Shown here piece after piece: positions 20,531 to 30,857 of a DNA stretch of 64,000 nt. This stretch comes from an uncultured Piscirickettsiaceae bacterium (GTDB taxonomy: Bacteria > Pseudomonadota > Gammaproteobacteria > Methylococcales > Cycloclasticaceae): NCBI GenBank assembly GCA_913061075.1, contig CAJXSK010000003.1, positions 62,001 through 126,000 of the forward strand, given 5' to 3'. The position numbers and the translations under genes were made by a program. The notes beneath the pieces were generated by a model. It saw nothing but the letters and a program-made list of their open reading frames with translations, was not told the DNA's origin and ran no database searches. The stretch's first letter is position 1; every line of letters starts with the position of its first letter.

Positions 20531-20546
20531 TTGTGGTGTGGTATTT

Positions 20547-20621
20547 GCCCATATAGCTCAGGGGTAGAGCACTTCCTTGGTAAGGAAGAGGCCATCGGTT
20601 CAATTCCGATTATGGGCTCCA
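20547..20621 (+). tRNA. tRNA-Thr (anticodon GGT)
   Basis: 75 nt with encoded CCA. Acceptor GCCCATA (20547-20553) pairs with TATGGGC (20611-20617). The anticodon loop TTGGTAA between CTTCC and GGAAG stems gives GGT. It lies 61 bp before tuf with no terminator between them, so the tuf mRNA is probably processed from a tRNA-mRNA precursor as in E. coli tufB. Confidence 0.97.
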
Positions 20622-20681
20622 GTTGTGATAGTGGTAGTAGTTTGATTTTTAATTTAATTAAGTCTTGAATAAAGGTGCGTA

Positions 20682-21872
20682 ATGTCTAAAGAAAAATTTG
20701 AAAGAAACAAGCCCCATGTAAACGTTGGCACAATTGGCCACGTTGACCATGGAAAAACAACCTTAACAGCTGCCCTAACAAAAGTGATGGCAGAAGCGAT
20801 GGGTGGAGAAGTCAAGGCGTTTGATGAGATTGACAATGCACCAGAAGAGCGTGAGCGTGGTATTACCATTGCGACATCACACGTTGAATATGAATCAGAA
20901 ACTCGCCACTACGCACACGTAGATTGCCCGGGTCACGCCGATTACGTTAAAAACATGATCACAGGTGCTGCACAAATGGATGGCGCTATATTGGTCTGTT
21001 CAGCTGCCGATGGCCCAATGCCACAAACACGTGAGCATATCCTTCTATCTCGCCAAGTGGGTGTGCCGTACATCGTTGTCTTCATGAACAAAGCGGACAT
21101 GGTAGACGATGAAGAATTATTAGAACTCGTTGAAATGGAAATACGTGAACTATTAGACATGTATGAATTCCCAGGTGACGACACACCAATCATTACCGGT
21201 TCAGCGCTTAAAGCATTAGAAGGCGACACGTCTGATATTGGTGCTCCAGCGGTTATAAAACTGGTTGAAGCGCTAGACACATACATCCCTCTTCCAGAAC
21301 GTGCGGTTGATGGAGACTTCCTCATGCCAGTAGAAGATGTTTTCTCAATCTCAGGTCGTGGCACAGTAGTAACAGGCCGTATCGAACGTGGTGTTGTTAA
21401 CGTCGGTGAAGAAATTGAAATCGTTGGCGTTAAAGACACAGTAACAACAACCTGTACAGGTGTTGAAATGTTCCGTAAGCTGCTAGACCAAGGTGAAGCT
21501 GGCGACAACGTAGGTGTTTTATTACGTGGAACCAAACGTGAAGACGTAGAACGTGGTCAAGTACTAGCAAAACCAGGATCAATTACCCCTCATACGCATT
21601 TTGAAGCAGAAGTGTATGTACTAGGGAAAGATGAAGGTGGTCGTCATACACCATTCTTCAACGGTTACCGTCCACAGTTCTACTTCAGAACAACAGACGT
21701 AACAGGTGCATGTGACTTACCAGAAGGCGTAGAAATGGTAATGCCAGGTGACAATGTTCAAATGACCGTAAAACTAATCAACCCGATTGCGATGGAAGAT
21801 GGCTTAAGATTTGCTATTCGTGAAGGTGGCCGTACAGTTGGCGCCGGTGTTGTTGCTAAAATTATTGAGTAA
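20682..21872 (+). CDS. tuf: Elongation factor Tu
   Basis: 396 residues. GTPase that delivers aminoacyl-tRNA to the ribosome. P-loop GHVDHGKT at 19-26, DCPGHADY (G3) and MNKADMVDD (G4) are intact; domains 2 and 3 are complete through [13 protein letters not shown]. The upstream tRNAs mark it as the tufB-type copy, yet the gene downstream, 5 bp away, is rpsJ, the usual neighbour of tufA. Codon use differs from the ribosomal genes that follow: I count Phe TTC 9 and TTT 4, Asn AAC 8 and AAT 2. This may reflect strong translational selection or gene conversion with a second copy elsewhere. Confidence 0.99.
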   Translation: MSKEKFERNKPHVNVGTIGHVDHGKTTLTAALTKVMAEAMGGEVKAFDEIDNAPEERERGITIATSHVEYESETRHYAHVDCPGHADYVKNMITGAAQMDGAILVCSAADGPMPQTREHILLSRQVGVPYIVVFMNKADMVDDEELLELVEMEIRELLDMYEFPGDDTPIITGSALKALEGDTSDIGAPAVIKLVEALDTYIPLPERAVDGDFLMPVEDVFSISGRGTVVTGRIERGVVNVGEEIEIVGVKDTVTTTCTGVEMFRKLLDQGEAGDNVGVLLRGTKREDVERGQVLAKPGSITPHTHFEAEVYVLGKDEGGRHTPFFNGYRPQFYFRTTDVTGACDLPEGVEMVMPGDNVQMTVKLINPIAMEDGLRFAIREGGRTVGAGVVAKIIE

Positions 21873-21877
21873 TTATT

Positions 21878-22189
21878 ATGTCAAAACAATCCATTAGAAT
21901 TCGTTTAAAAGGCTTTGATCATCGTTTAATTGATCATGCGGCACGTGAAATTGTTGAAACGGCAAAAAGAACAGGCGCTCAAGTTATGGGTCCAATTCCT
22001 TTGCCAACAAAGAAGGAGCGTTTCACTGTTCTTATCTCTCCGCATGTCAATAAAGATGCAAGAGATCAATATGAGCTTCGTACGCACAAACGTATGATGG
22101 ATATTGTTGAACCTACTGATAAAACAGTTGATGCATTGATGAAGCTTGATTTATCTGCTGGTGTTGACGTTCAGATTAAACTGAATTAA
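21878..22189 (+). CDS. rpsJ: 30S ribosomal protein S10
   Basis: 103 residues, the standard length; typical [28 protein letters not shown] start and the [15 protein letters not shown] loop. Binds the 3' domain of 16S rRNA in the 30S head; also the NusE antitermination factor. First gene of the S10 operon, but it begins only 5 bp after tuf, so there is no space for the separate leader that in E. coli mediates L4 feedback. Confidence 0.98.
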   Translation: MSKQSIRIRLKGFDHRLIDHAAREIVETAKRTGAQVMGPIPLPTKKERFTVLISPHVNKDARDQYELRTHKRMMDIVEPTDKTVDALMKLDLSAGVDVQIKLN

Positions 22190-22222
22190 ATCAATACATC
22201 TACATATTAAAGAGGAAAGATA

Positions 22223-22867
22223 ATGTCTTTAGGATTAGTTGGCCGCAAGTGCGGAATGACAAGAGTATTTACAGATGAGGGTGATTCAATCCCGGTTTCT
22301 GTTGTGCAGGTGTTGTCAAATAGAATTACACGTGTGTTGAATAAAGAATCAGATGGTTATTCTGCAGTTCAAGTTACAACGGGTGAGAAGAAGAATTCTC
22401 GCGTAAATAAATCTAAAGCTGGTGAGTTTTCTAAAGCTGGCGTAGATGCTGGTCGTGGATTATGGGAATTTAGATTAGAGTCAGATAGTGATCTTGAAGT
22501 GGGTAATGATTTACCGCTTGAGATATTTGAGCCGGGTCAAAAGGTTGATGTTTGTGGTCGTAGTATTGGTAAAGGTTTTGCGGGTGTTATTAAGCGCTAT
22601 AACTTCCAAATGCAAGATGCGACACACGGTAACTCTCTTTCTCATCGTGCTCCGGGTTCAATAGGTCAATGCCAAACACCTGGTAGAGTTGTGAAAGGAA
22701 AAAAAATGGCAGGTCATATGGGTAATAGACAAGTGACTACGCAAAACTTGGAAGTAGTGAGAGTAGATGTTGAAAAGTCTATCGTCCTTATAAAAGGTGC
22801 TATTCCTGGTGCAAAAAATGGTGACATAGTCATGACGCCAGCGATTAAACAAAAGAATAAGGCGTAA
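22223..22867 (+). CDS. rplC: 50S ribosomal protein L3
   Basis: 214 residues with Shine-Dalgarno GAGGAAAG. Typical [17 protein letters not shown] start and [13 protein letters not shown] near the C-terminus, including the Gln region methylated by PrmB in E. coli. Early assembly protein whose loop reaches the peptidyl-transferase centre. I count Phe TTT 5 and TTC 1, in contrast to tuf just upstream. Confidence 0.98.
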   Translation: MSLGLVGRKCGMTRVFTDEGDSIPVSVVQVLSNRITRVLNKESDGYSAVQVTTGEKKNSRVNKSKAGEFSKAGVDAGRGLWEFRLESDSDLEVGNDLPLEIFEPGQKVDVCGRSIGKGFAGVIKRYNFQMQDATHGNSLSHRAPGSIGQCQTPGRVVKGKKMAGHMGNRQVTTQNLEVVRVDVEKSIVLIKGAIPGAKNGDIVMTPAIKQKNKA

Positions 22868-22870
22868 ATT

Positions 22871-23470
22871 ATGAAATTACAAATGCCTACAGTTGGAAAG
22901 GAAGTATCAGAAGTTGTATTCGGTCAAGAATATAACGAAGGTATTATTCACCAGTTGGTCGTTACATATATGGCTAATGCAAGAGCTGGAACCCGTGCTC
23001 AAAAAACACGGTCAGAAGTTAGTGGTGGTGGTGTAAAACCATGGAAACAAAAAGGAACTGGTCGTGCTAGAGCGGGAACTATCAGAAGCCCTATTTGGAG
23101 AACTGGTGGTGTAACGTTTGCCGCTAAGCCTCAAGATCACAGCAAAAAATTAAATAAAAAAATGTATTCAGTTGGAATGCGCTCAATCTTATCTGAGTTA
23201 ATTAGACAAGATCGTTTGGTTATTATTGATTCTGTATCTATTGATGAGCCTAAGACCAAAGTATTGGATTCTTTGTTAAAAGAAAATGGATTAACCAGCG
23301 TTTTATTTGTATTGGCAGCTGAAGATAAAAATATTCAACTAGCTAGCCGTAACATTCATAAGGTAGATGTTTGTACAGCATATGAAATCGATCCTGTTTC
23401 ATTACTTGCGTTTGAAAAAATTTGTGTCACTAAAGATGCATTAGCATTAATTGAGGAGCGTTTGAAATGA
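22871..23470 (+). CDS. rplD: 50S ribosomal protein L4
   Basis: 199 residues. The extended tunnel-lining loop is recognisable ([18 protein letters not shown], then [14 protein letters not shown]). In E. coli L4 also represses its own operon through the S10 leader and stimulates RNase E inhibition; that leader site is not seen here. It lies 3 bp after rplC, and its stop codon overlaps the rplW start (ATGA at 23467). Confidence 0.98.
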   Translation: MKLQMPTVGKEVSEVVFGQEYNEGIIHQLVVTYMANARAGTRAQKTRSEVSGGGVKPWKQKGTGRARAGTIRSPIWRTGGVTFAAKPQDHSKKLNKKMYSVGMRSILSELIRQDRLVIIDSVSIDEPKTKVLDSLLKENGLTSVLFVLAAEDKNIQLASRNIHKVDVCTAYEIDPVSLLAFEKICVTKDALALIEERLK

Positions 23471-23760
23471 ACCATGAGTTTTTGCTTCAACTAATCACCT
23501 CGCCTGTTGTTACTGAAAAAACAGCAATAGCGGCGGATACTTCTAATCAATATGTATTTAAAGTATTGAGTTCTGCAAATAAAATTGAAATTAAAGCAGC
23601 TGTTGAAAAGCTTTTCGAAGTAGATGTTGTATCTGTTAAAACATTAAATGTTAAAGGTAAAACGAAACGTTTTGGTCGCTTAATTGGTAAACGATCTGAT
23701 GTTAAGAAAGCCTATGTGCGGATCAAGTCTGGTCAAGAAATTGAATTTGCTACCGCTTAA
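23467..23760 (+). CDS. rplW: 50S ribosomal protein L23
   Basis: 97 residues, beginning in a 4-bp overlap with rplD. Typical TSPVVTEKT motif near the N-terminus and [15 protein letters not shown] loop. Sits at the polypeptide exit and docks SRP and trigger factor. The [17 protein letters not shown] segment is standard. Confidence 0.97.
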   Translation: MNHEFLLQLITSPVVTEKTAIAADTSNQYVFKVLSSANKIEIKAAVEKLFEVDVVSVKTLNVKGKTKRFGRLIGKRSDVKKAYVRIKSGQEIEFATA

Positions 23761-23779
23761 CCTAAAGAAATAAAATATT

Positions 23780-24607
23780 ATGGCAATTGTAAAAAGTAAA
23801 CCAACGTCACCAGGATCAAGGTTTGTAGTAAGAGTAAACAACCCTGATTTAAGTAAAGACGGTCCTTATGCTCCGTTATTAGCTAAAAAATCAAAAACTG
23901 GTGGTCGTAATAATAATGGCAGAATTACCACGCGTCATCGTGGTGGTGGTCATAAGCAACATTACCGAATTATCGATTTTAAAAGAAATAAAATTGATGT
24001 TGTTGGTAAAGTAGAAACTCTTGAATATGATCCAAATAGAACTGCTAATATCGCTTTAATCGTTTATAATGACGGCGAAAGACGATACATGATTGCCCCT
24101 AAAGATCTTAAAGTTGGGGATGAAGTGGTTTCCTCTGAAGTAGCTCCTATTAAAATCGGTAACTGTATGCCAATGCGTAATATTCCCGTTGGTAGTCAGG
24201 TTCATTGTGTTGAGTTAAAGCCAGGTAAGGGCGCTCAAATTGCAAGAAGTGCGGGTACTGTCGTTCAAATTGTAGCTCGAGAGGGTGAGCATGTAACGCT
24301 AAGGCTTCGTTCTGGTGAGATGCGTAAAGTATTGGCGGCTTGTCGTGCAGTGATTGGCGAAGTTGGTAACGCTGAACATAGTTTGATTTCACTTGGTAAA
24401 GCCGGTGCTAAAAGATGGCGTGGGGTAAGGCCTACTGTTCGTGGTGTTGCTATGAACCCTGTTGATCACCCGCATGGTGGTGGTGAGGGTCGAACATCTG
24501 GTGGTCGTCATCCGGTTTCTCCATGGGGGGTGCCTGCTAAAGGTTATAAGACACGCAAAAATAAGCGTACTGACAATTTAATTGTAAGAAATAGAACAAA
24601 ACGTTAA
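23780..24607 (+). CDS. rplB: 50S ribosomal protein L2
   Basis: 275 residues. Conserved core includes [20 protein letters not shown] and [21 protein letters not shown] with the functionally important His of the peptidyl-transferase region. Normal length and full C-terminal basic tail. I count Asn AAT 11 and AAC 5, again unlike tuf. Nineteen bases after rplW. Confidence 0.98.
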   Translation: MAIVKSKPTSPGSRFVVRVNNPDLSKDGPYAPLLAKKSKTGGRNNNGRITTRHRGGGHKQHYRIIDFKRNKIDVVGKVETLEYDPNRTANIALIVYNDGERRYMIAPKDLKVGDEVVSSEVAPIKIGNCMPMRNIPVGSQVHCVELKPGKGAQIARSAGTVVQIVAREGEHVTLRLRSGEMRKVLAACRAVIGEVGNAEHSLISLGKAGAKRWRGVRPTVRGVAMNPVDHPHGGGEGRTSGGRHPVSPWGVPAKGYKTRKNKRTDNLIVRNRTKR

Positions 24608-24616
24608 GGAATTATA

Positions 24617-24889
24617 GTGCCTAGATCAATTAAAAAAGGCCCTTTTATCGACCTTCATTTAATGAAGAAAGTTGAAGTGGCTATAGAAACAAATAATAGA
24701 CGCCCAATCAAGACATGGTCGCGACGTTCAGTTATAGCGCCTAATATGGTTGGTTTAACTATTGCTATTCACAATGGTCGTTTACATTTGCCTGTGTTGA
24801 TTAGTGAAAATATGGTTGGCCACAAACTTGGCGAGTTTGCATTAACTCGTACCTATCGTGGTCACGTTGTTGACAAAAAATCAAGGTAG
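24617..24889 (+). CDS. rpsS: 30S ribosomal protein S19
   Basis: 90 residues starting at GTG 24617, preceded by AAGGA. Typical [19 protein letters not shown] start and [22 protein letters not shown] core. Binds the 30S head near the A site with S13. Nine bases after rplB. Confidence 0.97.
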   Translation: MPRSIKKGPFIDLHLMKKVEVAIETNNRRPIKTWSRRSVIAPNMVGLTIAIHNGRLHLPVLISENMVGHKLGEFALTRTYRGHVVDKKSR

Positions 24890-24901
24890 GATGAGTTAAA
24901 G

Positions 24902-25237
24902 ATGGAAGTTAAAGCAATATTAAAAAATGCAAACTTTTCGGCCCAAAAAGGCAGATTGGTTGCTAACCAAATTCGTGGTGTAAATGTTGAAGCTGCATTG
25001 AATACTTTATCGTTTAGCACAAAAAAAGCAGCGTTTAGTTTTAAGAAATTATTAAACTCAGCTATTGCTAATGCTGAGCATAACGAAGGTGCTGATGTTG
25101 ATGAGTTGTTTATTTCAACTGTCTACGTGGATGAAGCGCCTACATTAAAGCGTTTCAAAGCAAGAGCAAAAGGTCGTGGTAATAAAATCTTAAAAAGAAA
25201 TTGCCATTTAACACTTGAAGTAAGTGACACTAAGTAA
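24902..25237 (+). CDS. rplV: 50S ribosomal protein L22
   Basis: 111 residues, normal length. Conserved [14 protein letters not shown] and the exit-tunnel hairpin region [20 protein letters not shown], in which changes give macrolide resistance in other bacteria; nothing abnormal is seen here. Twelve bases after rpsS. Confidence 0.97.
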   Translation: MEVKAILKNANFSAQKGRLVANQIRGVNVEAALNTLSFSTKKAAFSFKKLLNSAIANAEHNEGADVDELFISTVYVDEAPTLKRFKARAKGRGNKILKRNCHLTLEVSDTK

Positions 25238-25250
25238 AGAGTAAATAGAT

Positions 25251-25925
25251 ATGGGTCAAAAAGTACATCCTACAGGTATACGTCTCGGTATTGTTAAAGA
25301 CTGGACTTCACGCTGGTATGCTAATTCACAAGCTTACCCTGAAATGCTGCGCCAAGATCTTATTGTTAGAGATTTCTTGAAAAAGAAATTGATGAGTGCG
25401 TCTGTTAGTCGAATTCAAATTAATCGTCCTGCATCTAATGCTCAAATCACGATTCATACCGCAAGGCCAGGTATTGTGATTGGTAAAAAAGGTGGTGATG
25501 TTGATTCGTTGCGTGCTGAAGCAAGCAAGATTATGGGTGTGCCAGTTCAAATTAATGTTGAAGAAATTAGAAAACCAGAGCTTGATGCTTTATTGGTGGC
25601 AGAAGGTGTTGCTCAGCAACTAGAAAAAAGAATTATGTTTAGGCGCGCTATGAAGCGAGCGGTAACAAATACAATGAGGCTTGGTGCTGAAGGTATTAAG
25701 ATCAAAGTGAGTGGTCGATTAAACGGTGCGGATATCGCCAGAAATGAATGGTATAGAGAAGGGCGAGTACCTTTGCATACATTACGTGCTGATATTGATT
25801 ATGGGTTTACTGAGGCATTGACAACTTACGGTATTTTAGGAATTAAAGTCTGGATTTTCAAAGGTGAAGTATTTGAAGAGAAAGGTTTGCCTGATTTAAA
25901 TAGCAAAAATGCTTCTGGAGAATAG
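25251..25925 (+). CDS. rpsC: 30S ribosomal protein S3
   Basis: 224 residues. N-terminal [19 protein letters not shown], a KH type 2 domain with [11 protein letters not shown] (GxxG loop), and the C-terminal domain. Part of the mRNA entry helicase on the 30S subunit. Thirteen bases after rplV and 9 bp before rplP. Confidence 0.98.
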   Translation: MGQKVHPTGIRLGIVKDWTSRWYANSQAYPEMLRQDLIVRDFLKKKLMSASVSRIQINRPASNAQITIHTARPGIVIGKKGGDVDSLRAEASKIMGVPVQINVEEIRKPELDALLVAEGVAQQLEKRIMFRRAMKRAVTNTMRLGAEGIKIKVSGRLNGADIARNEWYREGRVPLHTLRADIDYGFTEALTTYGILGIKVWIFKGEVFEEKGLPDLNSKNASGE

Positions 25926-25934
25926 GTAAAATCT

Positions 25935-26348
25935 ATGTTGCAACCAAAAAGAACTAAATTTAGAAAAGCTCATAAAAATAGAAACACTGGGCTAGCTCAT
26001 AGAGGAAGCAAGGTTAGCTTTGGTGAGTTTGGGCTTAAGTCTATAGAGCGTGGCAGGATGACAGCTCGTCAAATTGAAGCTGGGCGTCGTGCAATTACTA
26101 GGCATATTAAACGTGGCGGTAAAGTTTGGATTCGTGTTTTTCCAGACAAGCCAATTACCAAAAAACCTCTAGAGGTTCGTATGGGTAAAGGGAAAGGTAG
26201 TGTTGAATTTTGGGTTGCTCAAATCAAACCTGGAACAATGTTATTTGAACTACAGGGTGTTTCAAAAGAAATAGCCCAAGAAGCATTTGCACTGGCATCT
26301 GCTAAATTCCCTTTTAAAACTAAATTTGCTGAACGGACAATAATGTAA
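25935..26348 (+). CDS. rplP: 50S ribosomal protein L16
   Basis: 137 residues. Begins [17 protein letters not shown] and contains [23 protein letters not shown] and [14 protein letters not shown]. The Arg in RMGKGKG corresponds to the residue hydroxylated by RoxA in E. coli. Contacts the A-site tRNA elbow. Overlaps rpmC by one base (TAATG). Confidence 0.98.
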   Translation: MLQPKRTKFRKAHKNRNTGLAHRGSKVSFGEFGLKSIERGRMTARQIEAGRRAITRHIKRGGKVWIRVFPDKPITKKPLEVRMGKGKGSVEFWVAQIKPGTMLFELQGVSKEIAQEAFALASAKFPFKTKFAERTIM

Positions 26349-26542
26349 TGAAAGCATCAGAATTAAGAGAAAAGACAGTCACAGATCTAAATGATCTTCT
26401 GTTGGAATTAAGAAAAGAACAATTTAATTTGCGTATGCAAAATGCAACGGGGCAGTTAAATCAAGTAGATCAATTCGGAAAAATCCGTGTTGATGTGGCT
26501 AGAATAAAAACTATTCTGAACGAAAAATCAGGTGAAGAATAA
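26348..26542 (+). CDS. rpmC: 50S ribosomal protein L29
   Basis: 64 residues, two-helix protein near the tunnel exit. Typical [17 protein letters not shown] start and [10 protein letters not shown] loop. Overlaps one base with rplP upstream and one base with rpsQ downstream (TAATG), indicating coupled translation. Confidence 0.96.
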   Translation: MKASELREKTVTDLNDLLLELRKEQFNLRMQNATGQLNQVDQFGKIRVDVARIKTILNEKSGEE

Positions 26543-26802
26543 TGAGTGAAGCGGAAAAGAATATCAGAACTATTACTGGACAAGTTGTTAGTAATAAGGC
26601 TGATAAAACTATTACTGTTAAAGTTACTCGTCAAGTAAAGCATGAGCTTTATGGTAAATTTATTAAGCGTTCTACTAACTTTCATGCTCATGATGAAAGT
26701 AACTCGTGTAATGAAGGCGATCTCGTGTCTTTAGTGGCATGTCGTCCAATTTCTAAGTCTAAAACTTGGAAATTACACGAAATAATAGAAAAAACTAAAT
26801 AA
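26542..26802 (+). CDS. rpsQ: 30S ribosomal protein S17
   Basis: 86 residues, OB-fold primary 16S rRNA binder. Typical [16 protein letters not shown] and [19 protein letters not shown]. The usual last gene of the S10 operon; rplN follows after 19 bp with no terminator, so the S10 and spc operons appear continuous. Confidence 0.97.
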   Translation: MSEAEKNIRTITGQVVSNKADKTITVKVTRQVKHELYGKFIKRSTNFHAHDESNSCNEGDLVSLVACRPISKSKTWKLHEIIEKTK

Positions 26803-26821
26803 GAATTATTAGGGTTTAATT

Positions 26822-27190
26822 ATGATTCAAATGCAAACAAGGTTGGATGTTGCTGATAACAGTGGTGCGCGTAGTGTTATGTGTATTAAGGTGCTCGGCG
26901 GTTCACATAAGCGCTATGCAAGAATTGGCGATATCATTAAAGTAAGTATCAAAGAAGCAATACCGCGCGGTAAAGTTAAAAAAGGTGATGTTGTTGATGC
27001 TGTTGTTGTGAGAACTAAAAAAGGTGTTCGTCGTTCTGATGGATCGCTAATTAGGTTTGATGGAAATGCAGCTGTATTGTTAAATGCAAATCTACAGCCT
27101 ATCGGAACTCGTATTTTTGGCCCGGTTACTCGTGAGTTAAGAAATGAGAAATTTATGAAAATCATTTCACTTGCGCCAGAAGTGATTTAG
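26822..27190 (+). CDS. rplN: 50S ribosomal protein L14
   Basis: 122 residues, normal length. Begins [19 protein letters not shown] and ends [12 protein letters not shown]. First gene of the spc operon. Lies at the subunit interface and is the binding site of RsfS. I see no convincing promoter in the 19 bp before it. Confidence 0.98.
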   Translation: MIQMQTRLDVADNSGARSVMCIKVLGGSHKRYARIGDIIKVSIKEAIPRGKVKKGDVVDAVVVRTKKGVRRSDGSLIRFDGNAAVLLNANLQPIGTRIFGPVTRELRNEKFMKIISLAPEVI

Positions 27191-27205
27191 GTCAATAGGT
27201 TAATT

Positions 27206-27523
27206 ATGAATAAGATCAAAAAAGGTGATGAAGTTATTGTGCTTACCGGTAAAGATAAAGGTAAGCGTGGAACTGTATTAAAAATAGCTTCTGAAGACAA
27301 GTTGCTTGTAGAAGGGATTAATATGGTTAAAAAACATCAAAAACCAAATCCTAACAAAGGTATTGAAGGCGGGATTGTTGAAAAACAAATGCCAATTCAA
27401 CTTTCTAATGTTGCTATATATAATTCGCAAACTCAAAAAGCGGATCGTGTTGGATTTAGGGTGTTAGAGGACGGTAAAAAAGTTCGTTTTTTCAAGTCAA
27501 ACAATGAAGTTGTTGACGCTTAA
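27206..27523 (+). CDS. rplX: 50S ribosomal protein L24
   Basis: 105 residues. KOW motif near the N-terminus ([20 protein letters not shown]) and the conserved [19 protein letters not shown]. Assembly initiator of the large subunit. Fifteen bases after rplN. Confidence 0.97.
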   Translation: MNKIKKGDEVIVLTGKDKGKRGTVLKIASEDKLLVEGINMVKKHQKPNPNKGIEGGIVEKQMPIQLSNVAIYNSQTQKADRVGFRVLEDGKKVRFFKSNNEVVDA

Positions 27524-27539
27524 GTTCTAGAGAATAATT

Positions 27540-28085
27540 ATGAGTACATTACAAAGCCAGTATAAAGAAAAAATTGTTCCATCATTAATGGATGAGCTTA
27601 AGTTTAAGTCAATTATGGAAGTTCCTAAAATCACTAAAATTACTCTTAATATGGGTGTAGGTGATGCGGTAGCTGATAAGAAAGTAATTCAAAATGCAGT
27701 TGCTGATTTAGAAAAGATTTCTGGTCAAAAACCAATTATAACAATATCAAAAAAATCTATTGCTGGTTTTAAAATCAGAGATGATATGCCTATTGGCTGT
27801 AAGGTTACATTACGTAATGAGCGTATGTATGACTTTATTGAGCGCCTTGTTTATATTGCGATACCACGTATTAGAGATTTCCGTGGTTTAAGTGCTAAAT
27901 CTTTTGATGGACGCGGCAACTATTCAATTGGTGTTACAGAACAAATCATATTTCCTGAAATAGATTATGATAAAATTGATAAAATTCGTGGTTTAGATAT
28001 AGCAATAACTACGACTGCAAAAAATGATGATGAAGGTCGTGCTTTATTAAGTGCCTTTAACTTCCCAATCAAGAAACAAGGTTAA
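27540..28085 (+). CDS. rplE: 50S ribosomal protein L5
   Basis: 181 residues. Binds 5S rRNA in the central protuberance. Conserved [24 protein letters not shown]-type region ([19 protein letters not shown]) and the C-terminal [16 protein letters not shown]. Seventeen bases after rplX and 3 bp before rpsN. Confidence 0.98.
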   Translation: MSTLQSQYKEKIVPSLMDELKFKSIMEVPKITKITLNMGVGDAVADKKVIQNAVADLEKISGQKPIITISKKSIAGFKIRDDMPIGCKVTLRNERMYDFIERLVYIAIPRIRDFRGLSAKSFDGRGNYSIGVTEQIIFPEIDYDKIDKIRGLDIAITTTAKNDDEGRALLSAFNFPIKKQG

Positions 28086-28088
28086 ATA

Positions 28089-28394
28089 ATGGCTAAGAAA
28101 TCCATGATAGCGCGTGAAGATAAGCGAACTAAGTTAGTTGCTAAATATTCAGCCAAAAGAAAAGAATTAAAAGAAATCATTAGAAGTCCTAAATCAACTA
28201 TTGAGCAAGTTATTGCAGCTCAAGTTTCGTTGGTTAAATTACCTAGAGACTCTAGCCCTGTGCGCCAGCGCAATCGTTGTAATATTACTGGTCGCCCACA
28301 TGGTTATTATCGTAAATTTGGTTTGGGTCGTAACAAGCTACGTGAAGCTACAATGCGTGGTGATGTGCCTGGTTTATCTAAAGCCAGCTGGTAA
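28089..28394 (+). CDS. rpsN: 30S ribosomal protein S14 (zinc-free form)
   Basis: 101 residues, the long form without the CxxC zinc ribbon; the corresponding stretch reads [21 protein letters not shown], containing a single Cys. Typical C-terminal [13 protein letters not shown]. Fourteen bases before rpsH. Confidence 0.97.
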   Translation: MAKKSMIAREDKRTKLVAKYSAKRKELKEIIRSPKSTIEQVIAAQVSLVKLPRDSSPVRQRNRCNITGRPHGYYRKFGLGRNKLREATMRGDVPGLSKASW

Positions 28395-28408
28395 TTAAGG
28401 AGTAAATT

Positions 28409-28807
28409 ATGAGTATGAGCGATCCAATAGCGGATATGTTGACAAGAATCCGTAACGCACATGCAGCTGAAAAATTCTCAGTTGTCATGCCGTTTTCAAC
28501 AAAAAAACAAGCGCTGGCTGAATTATTAAAATTAGAAGGGTATATAACAGACTCTAAAAAAATTGATGAGTCTACGGCTAAGCCTAACCTTGAAGTAACG
28601 CTTAAATATTTTCAAGGACAACCCGTTATCGAAAAAATTGACCGTGTTAGTAAGCCGGGCCTTAGAATTTATAAATCTAAAAATGACTTACCAACAGTAC
28701 GTGGGGGCTTAGGTGTTGCTGTTATATCAACATCAAAAGGTTTGATGAGTGATCGTAATGCACGCACCCAAGGTTTTGGCGGCGAAGTTATTTGTTACGT
28801 TAGTTAA
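28409..28807 (+). CDS. rpsH: 30S ribosomal protein S8
   Basis: 132 residues from ATG 28409 ([17 protein letters not shown], aligning with E. coli MSMQDPIADML). Ends with the family's ...GGEVICYVS-like segment. In E. coli S8 represses the spc operon by binding a site at rplE; I did not attempt to fold that site here. Preceded by AAGGAG. Confidence 0.98.
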   Translation: MSMSDPIADMLTRIRNAHAAEKFSVVMPFSTKKQALAELLKLEGYITDSKKIDESTAKPNLEVTLKYFQGQPVIEKIDRVSKPGLRIYKSKNDLPTVRGGLGVAVISTSKGLMSDRNARTQGFGGEVICYVS

Positions 28808-28819
28808 TTAGGTTTAAAT

Positions 28820-29353
28820 ATGTCAAGAATTGCAAAAAATCCAGTTGATGTTCCATCTGATGTTGAAGTTAAACATAGTGCTGGTAATGTAACTGTAAAA
28901 GGTAAAAATGGTGAATTGAATTGCCAATTATTATCTCAGGTTGCTATGGAAATTAGTGATAACCAACTTAAGTTTCAACCAACGGATGATTCAAAAAAAT
29001 CTATGGCTTTAACAGGAACTTTTCGTTCTTTAGTTAATAACATGGTTTTTGGTGTTACTACAGGTTTTGAAAAAAAACTTGAGTTACGTGGAGTTGGTTA
29101 TCGTTCTCAGGTTAAGGGTAAATCTTTAAATTTAACATTAGGGTTCTCACACCCAGTTAATTTTGATATTCCAGTTGGAATAACAATAGAAACACCTTCA
29201 CAAACTGAGATAGTAATAAAAGGTGCTGATAAGCAATTAGTTGGTCAAGTAGCTGCAAATATAAGAGCTTTTAGACCCCCCGAGCCTTATAAAGGTAAAG
29301 GTATACGCTATGTTGGTGAACACATTGTAATGAAAGAAGCTAAGAAAAAATAA
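28820..29353 (+). CDS. rplF: 50S ribosomal protein L6
   Basis: 177 residues, two repeated beta-alpha domains; start [16 protein letters not shown] and the conserved C-terminal [17 protein letters not shown]. Near the sarcin-ricin loop. Twelve bases after rpsH, 9 bp before rplR. Confidence 0.98.
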   Translation: MSRIAKNPVDVPSDVEVKHSAGNVTVKGKNGELNCQLLSQVAMEISDNQLKFQPTDDSKKSMALTGTFRSLVNNMVFGVTTGFEKKLELRGVGYRSQVKGKSLNLTLGFSHPVNFDIPVGITIETPSQTEIVIKGADKQLVGQVAANIRAFRPPEPYKGKGIRYVGEHIVMKEAKKK

Positions 29354-29362
29354 GGCTTAATA

Positions 29363-29716
29363 ATGAATAAGAAAGAAACTCGCCTTCGTAGGGCTACAAA
29401 AACTAGAAGTCGTATCAAGACTAAACGTATTGATCGATTAAGTGTTCATAGAACACCTCGCCACATATATGCGCAAATTATCAGTGCGGATGGAGTTACG
29501 GTTATTACTTCTGCTTCTACATTGTTATCAGATGTGAAAAGTGAAGTTAAATATTCTGGAAATATTGATGCTGCAAGTGTTGTAGGTAAAGTTTTAGCCG
29601 AACGTGCTGTAAAAGCTGGTGTAACTAAAGTGGCTTTTGATCGTTCAGGGTTTAAATATCACGGTAGAGTTAAGGCATTAGCTGACGCTGCACGTGAAAA
29701 TGGTTTGGAATTTTAG
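29363..29716 (+). CDS. rplR: 50S ribosomal protein L18
   Basis: 117 residues. 5S rRNA-binding protein; start [18 protein letters not shown], conserved [16 protein letters not shown] and [21 protein letters not shown]. Eight bases before rpsE. Confidence 0.98.
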   Translation: MNKKETRLRRATKTRSRIKTKRIDRLSVHRTPRHIYAQIISADGVTVITSASTLLSDVKSEVKYSGNIDAASVVGKVLAERAVKAGVTKVAFDRSGFKYHGRVKALADAARENGLEF

Positions 29717-29724
29717 AGGCAATT

Positions 29725-30234
29725 ATGGCATCACCACAAGCACAAAATAGTCAAGACGATTTACAAGAGAAGCTTATCACTGTTAGAAGAATTTCTAAGG
29801 TAGTTAAAGGTGGTAGACAGTTTAGATTTTCAGCACTTACTGTTGTAGGCGATGGTAATGGTCGTGTTGGTTTTGGTATTTGCAAAGCACGTGAAGTTCC
29901 AGTTGCTATTCAAAAAGCTATGGAACAAGCTCGAAAAAATATGCGTCAAGTAAAGCTCAAAGATAATACGCTTCAATATGATATTACTGCAAGATATGGT
30001 GCTGCGTCTGTTTTTATGAAGCCTGCATCTGAAGGTACTGGCATTATTGCTGGTGGTGCTATGAGAGCTGTATTTGATGTCGTTGGTGTTCACAATGTTC
30101 TAGCTAAGTGTGTAGGCAGTAACAACCCTGCCAATGTTGTAAGAGCTACAATAAAAGGTTTAACTGACATGACAGATGCTGAGGCCGTCGCTATGAAGCG
30201 TGGCAAATCAGTTGAAGAAATTATTGGAAAATAA
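29725..30234 (+). CDS. rpsE: 30S ribosomal protein S5
   Basis: 169 residues. N-terminal dsRNA-binding-like domain with [19 protein letters not shown] and [14 protein letters not shown], and the C-terminal domain with the [14 protein letters not shown] segment. Fidelity-related protein of the 30S body. Followed after 1 bp by rpmD. Confidence 0.98.
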   Translation: MASPQAQNSQDDLQEKLITVRRISKVVKGGRQFRFSALTVVGDGNGRVGFGICKAREVPVAIQKAMEQARKNMRQVKLKDNTLQYDITARYGAASVFMKPASEGTGIIAGGAMRAVFDVVGVHNVLAKCVGSNNPANVVRATIKGLTDMTDAEAVAMKRGKSVEEIIGK

Positions 30235-30235
30235 A

Positions 30236-30421
30236 ATGGCTGATAAAAAAATTAAATTAACAATGGTCCGTAGTGCTAATGGACGTTTGGCGTCACATAA
30301 AGCCTGTATTGCCGGCTTAGGTATAAGAAAAATGCATCAAACTGTTGAAGTTATTGATACACCTGAAAATAGAGGCATGGTGAATAAAGTTCACTACATG
30401 CTTGAAGTGGAAGAGGGATAA
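30236..30421 (+). CDS. rpmD: 50S ribosomal protein L30
   Basis: 61 residues from ATG 30236 ([13 protein letters not shown]). An upstream in-frame start at 30200 lies inside rpsE and is rejected. Typical core [21 protein letters not shown] and [17 protein letters not shown]. One base separates its stop from the rplO start codon. Confidence 0.96.
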   Translation: MADKKIKLTMVRSANGRLASHKACIAGLGIRKMHQTVEVIDTPENRGMVNKVHYMLEVEEG

Positions 30422-30422
30422 C

Positions 30423-30857
30423 ATGTTTTTAAACACAATCAAACCTGCTAAAGGTAGTACTAAAGTAGCAAAAAGAGTCGGTCGTGGTATCGGTTCTGGA
30501 TACGGAAAAACCTGTGGACGTGGACATAAAGGTCAAAAATCTCGTTCTGGTGGCCAAACTAAAATTGGTTTCGAAGGTGGGCAAATGCCTATTCAGCGTA
30601 GATTGCCTAAATTAGGTTTTAATTCTGCTAAGAAAAGGTTAACGTCTGAAGTTAGATTGTCTGAATTAAACTTATTAAATGATGACGTTATTACATTAGA
30701 TGTATTGATTGCAGCTAATATTGTTCCAATTTTTACTAAACGCGTAAAAGTTATTTTATCAGGTGAAGTTACCTCTGCTGTTAAATTGAAAGGTCTTGTT
30801 GCAACGTCTGGTGCAAAGAAGGCCATTGAAGCAGCTGGCGGAAGCATAGAGTCTTAA
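30423..30857 (+). CDS. rplO: 50S ribosomal protein L15
   Basis: 144 residues from ATG 30423 ([12 protein letters not shown]). A longer frame from 30402 overlaps rpmD and is not supported. Conserved Gly/Arg-rich stretch [22 protein letters not shown] and [15 protein letters not shown], with a Cys at the position where E. coli L15 lacks one. Its stop codon directly abuts the secY ATG. Confidence 0.97.
   Translation: MFLNTIKPAKGSTKVAKRVGRGIGSGYGKTCGRGHKGQKSRSGGQTKIGFEGGQMPIQRRLPKLGFNSAKKRLTSEVRLSELNLLNDDVITLDVLIAANIVPIFTKRVKVILSGEVTSAVKLKGLVATSGAKKAIEAAGGSIES

Noticed and set aside
20271-20603. A 110-codon minus-strand frame covering the three tRNA genes
   Set aside because: It is antisense to tRNA-Tyr, tRNA-Gly and tRNA-Thr and arises from their conserved sequence; such frames are a known source of false hypothetical proteins.
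20942-21535. A 197-codon frame antisense to tuf
   Set aside because: Ser/Thr-rich low-complexity product mirroring the codon pattern of tuf; no start signal and no family resemblance.
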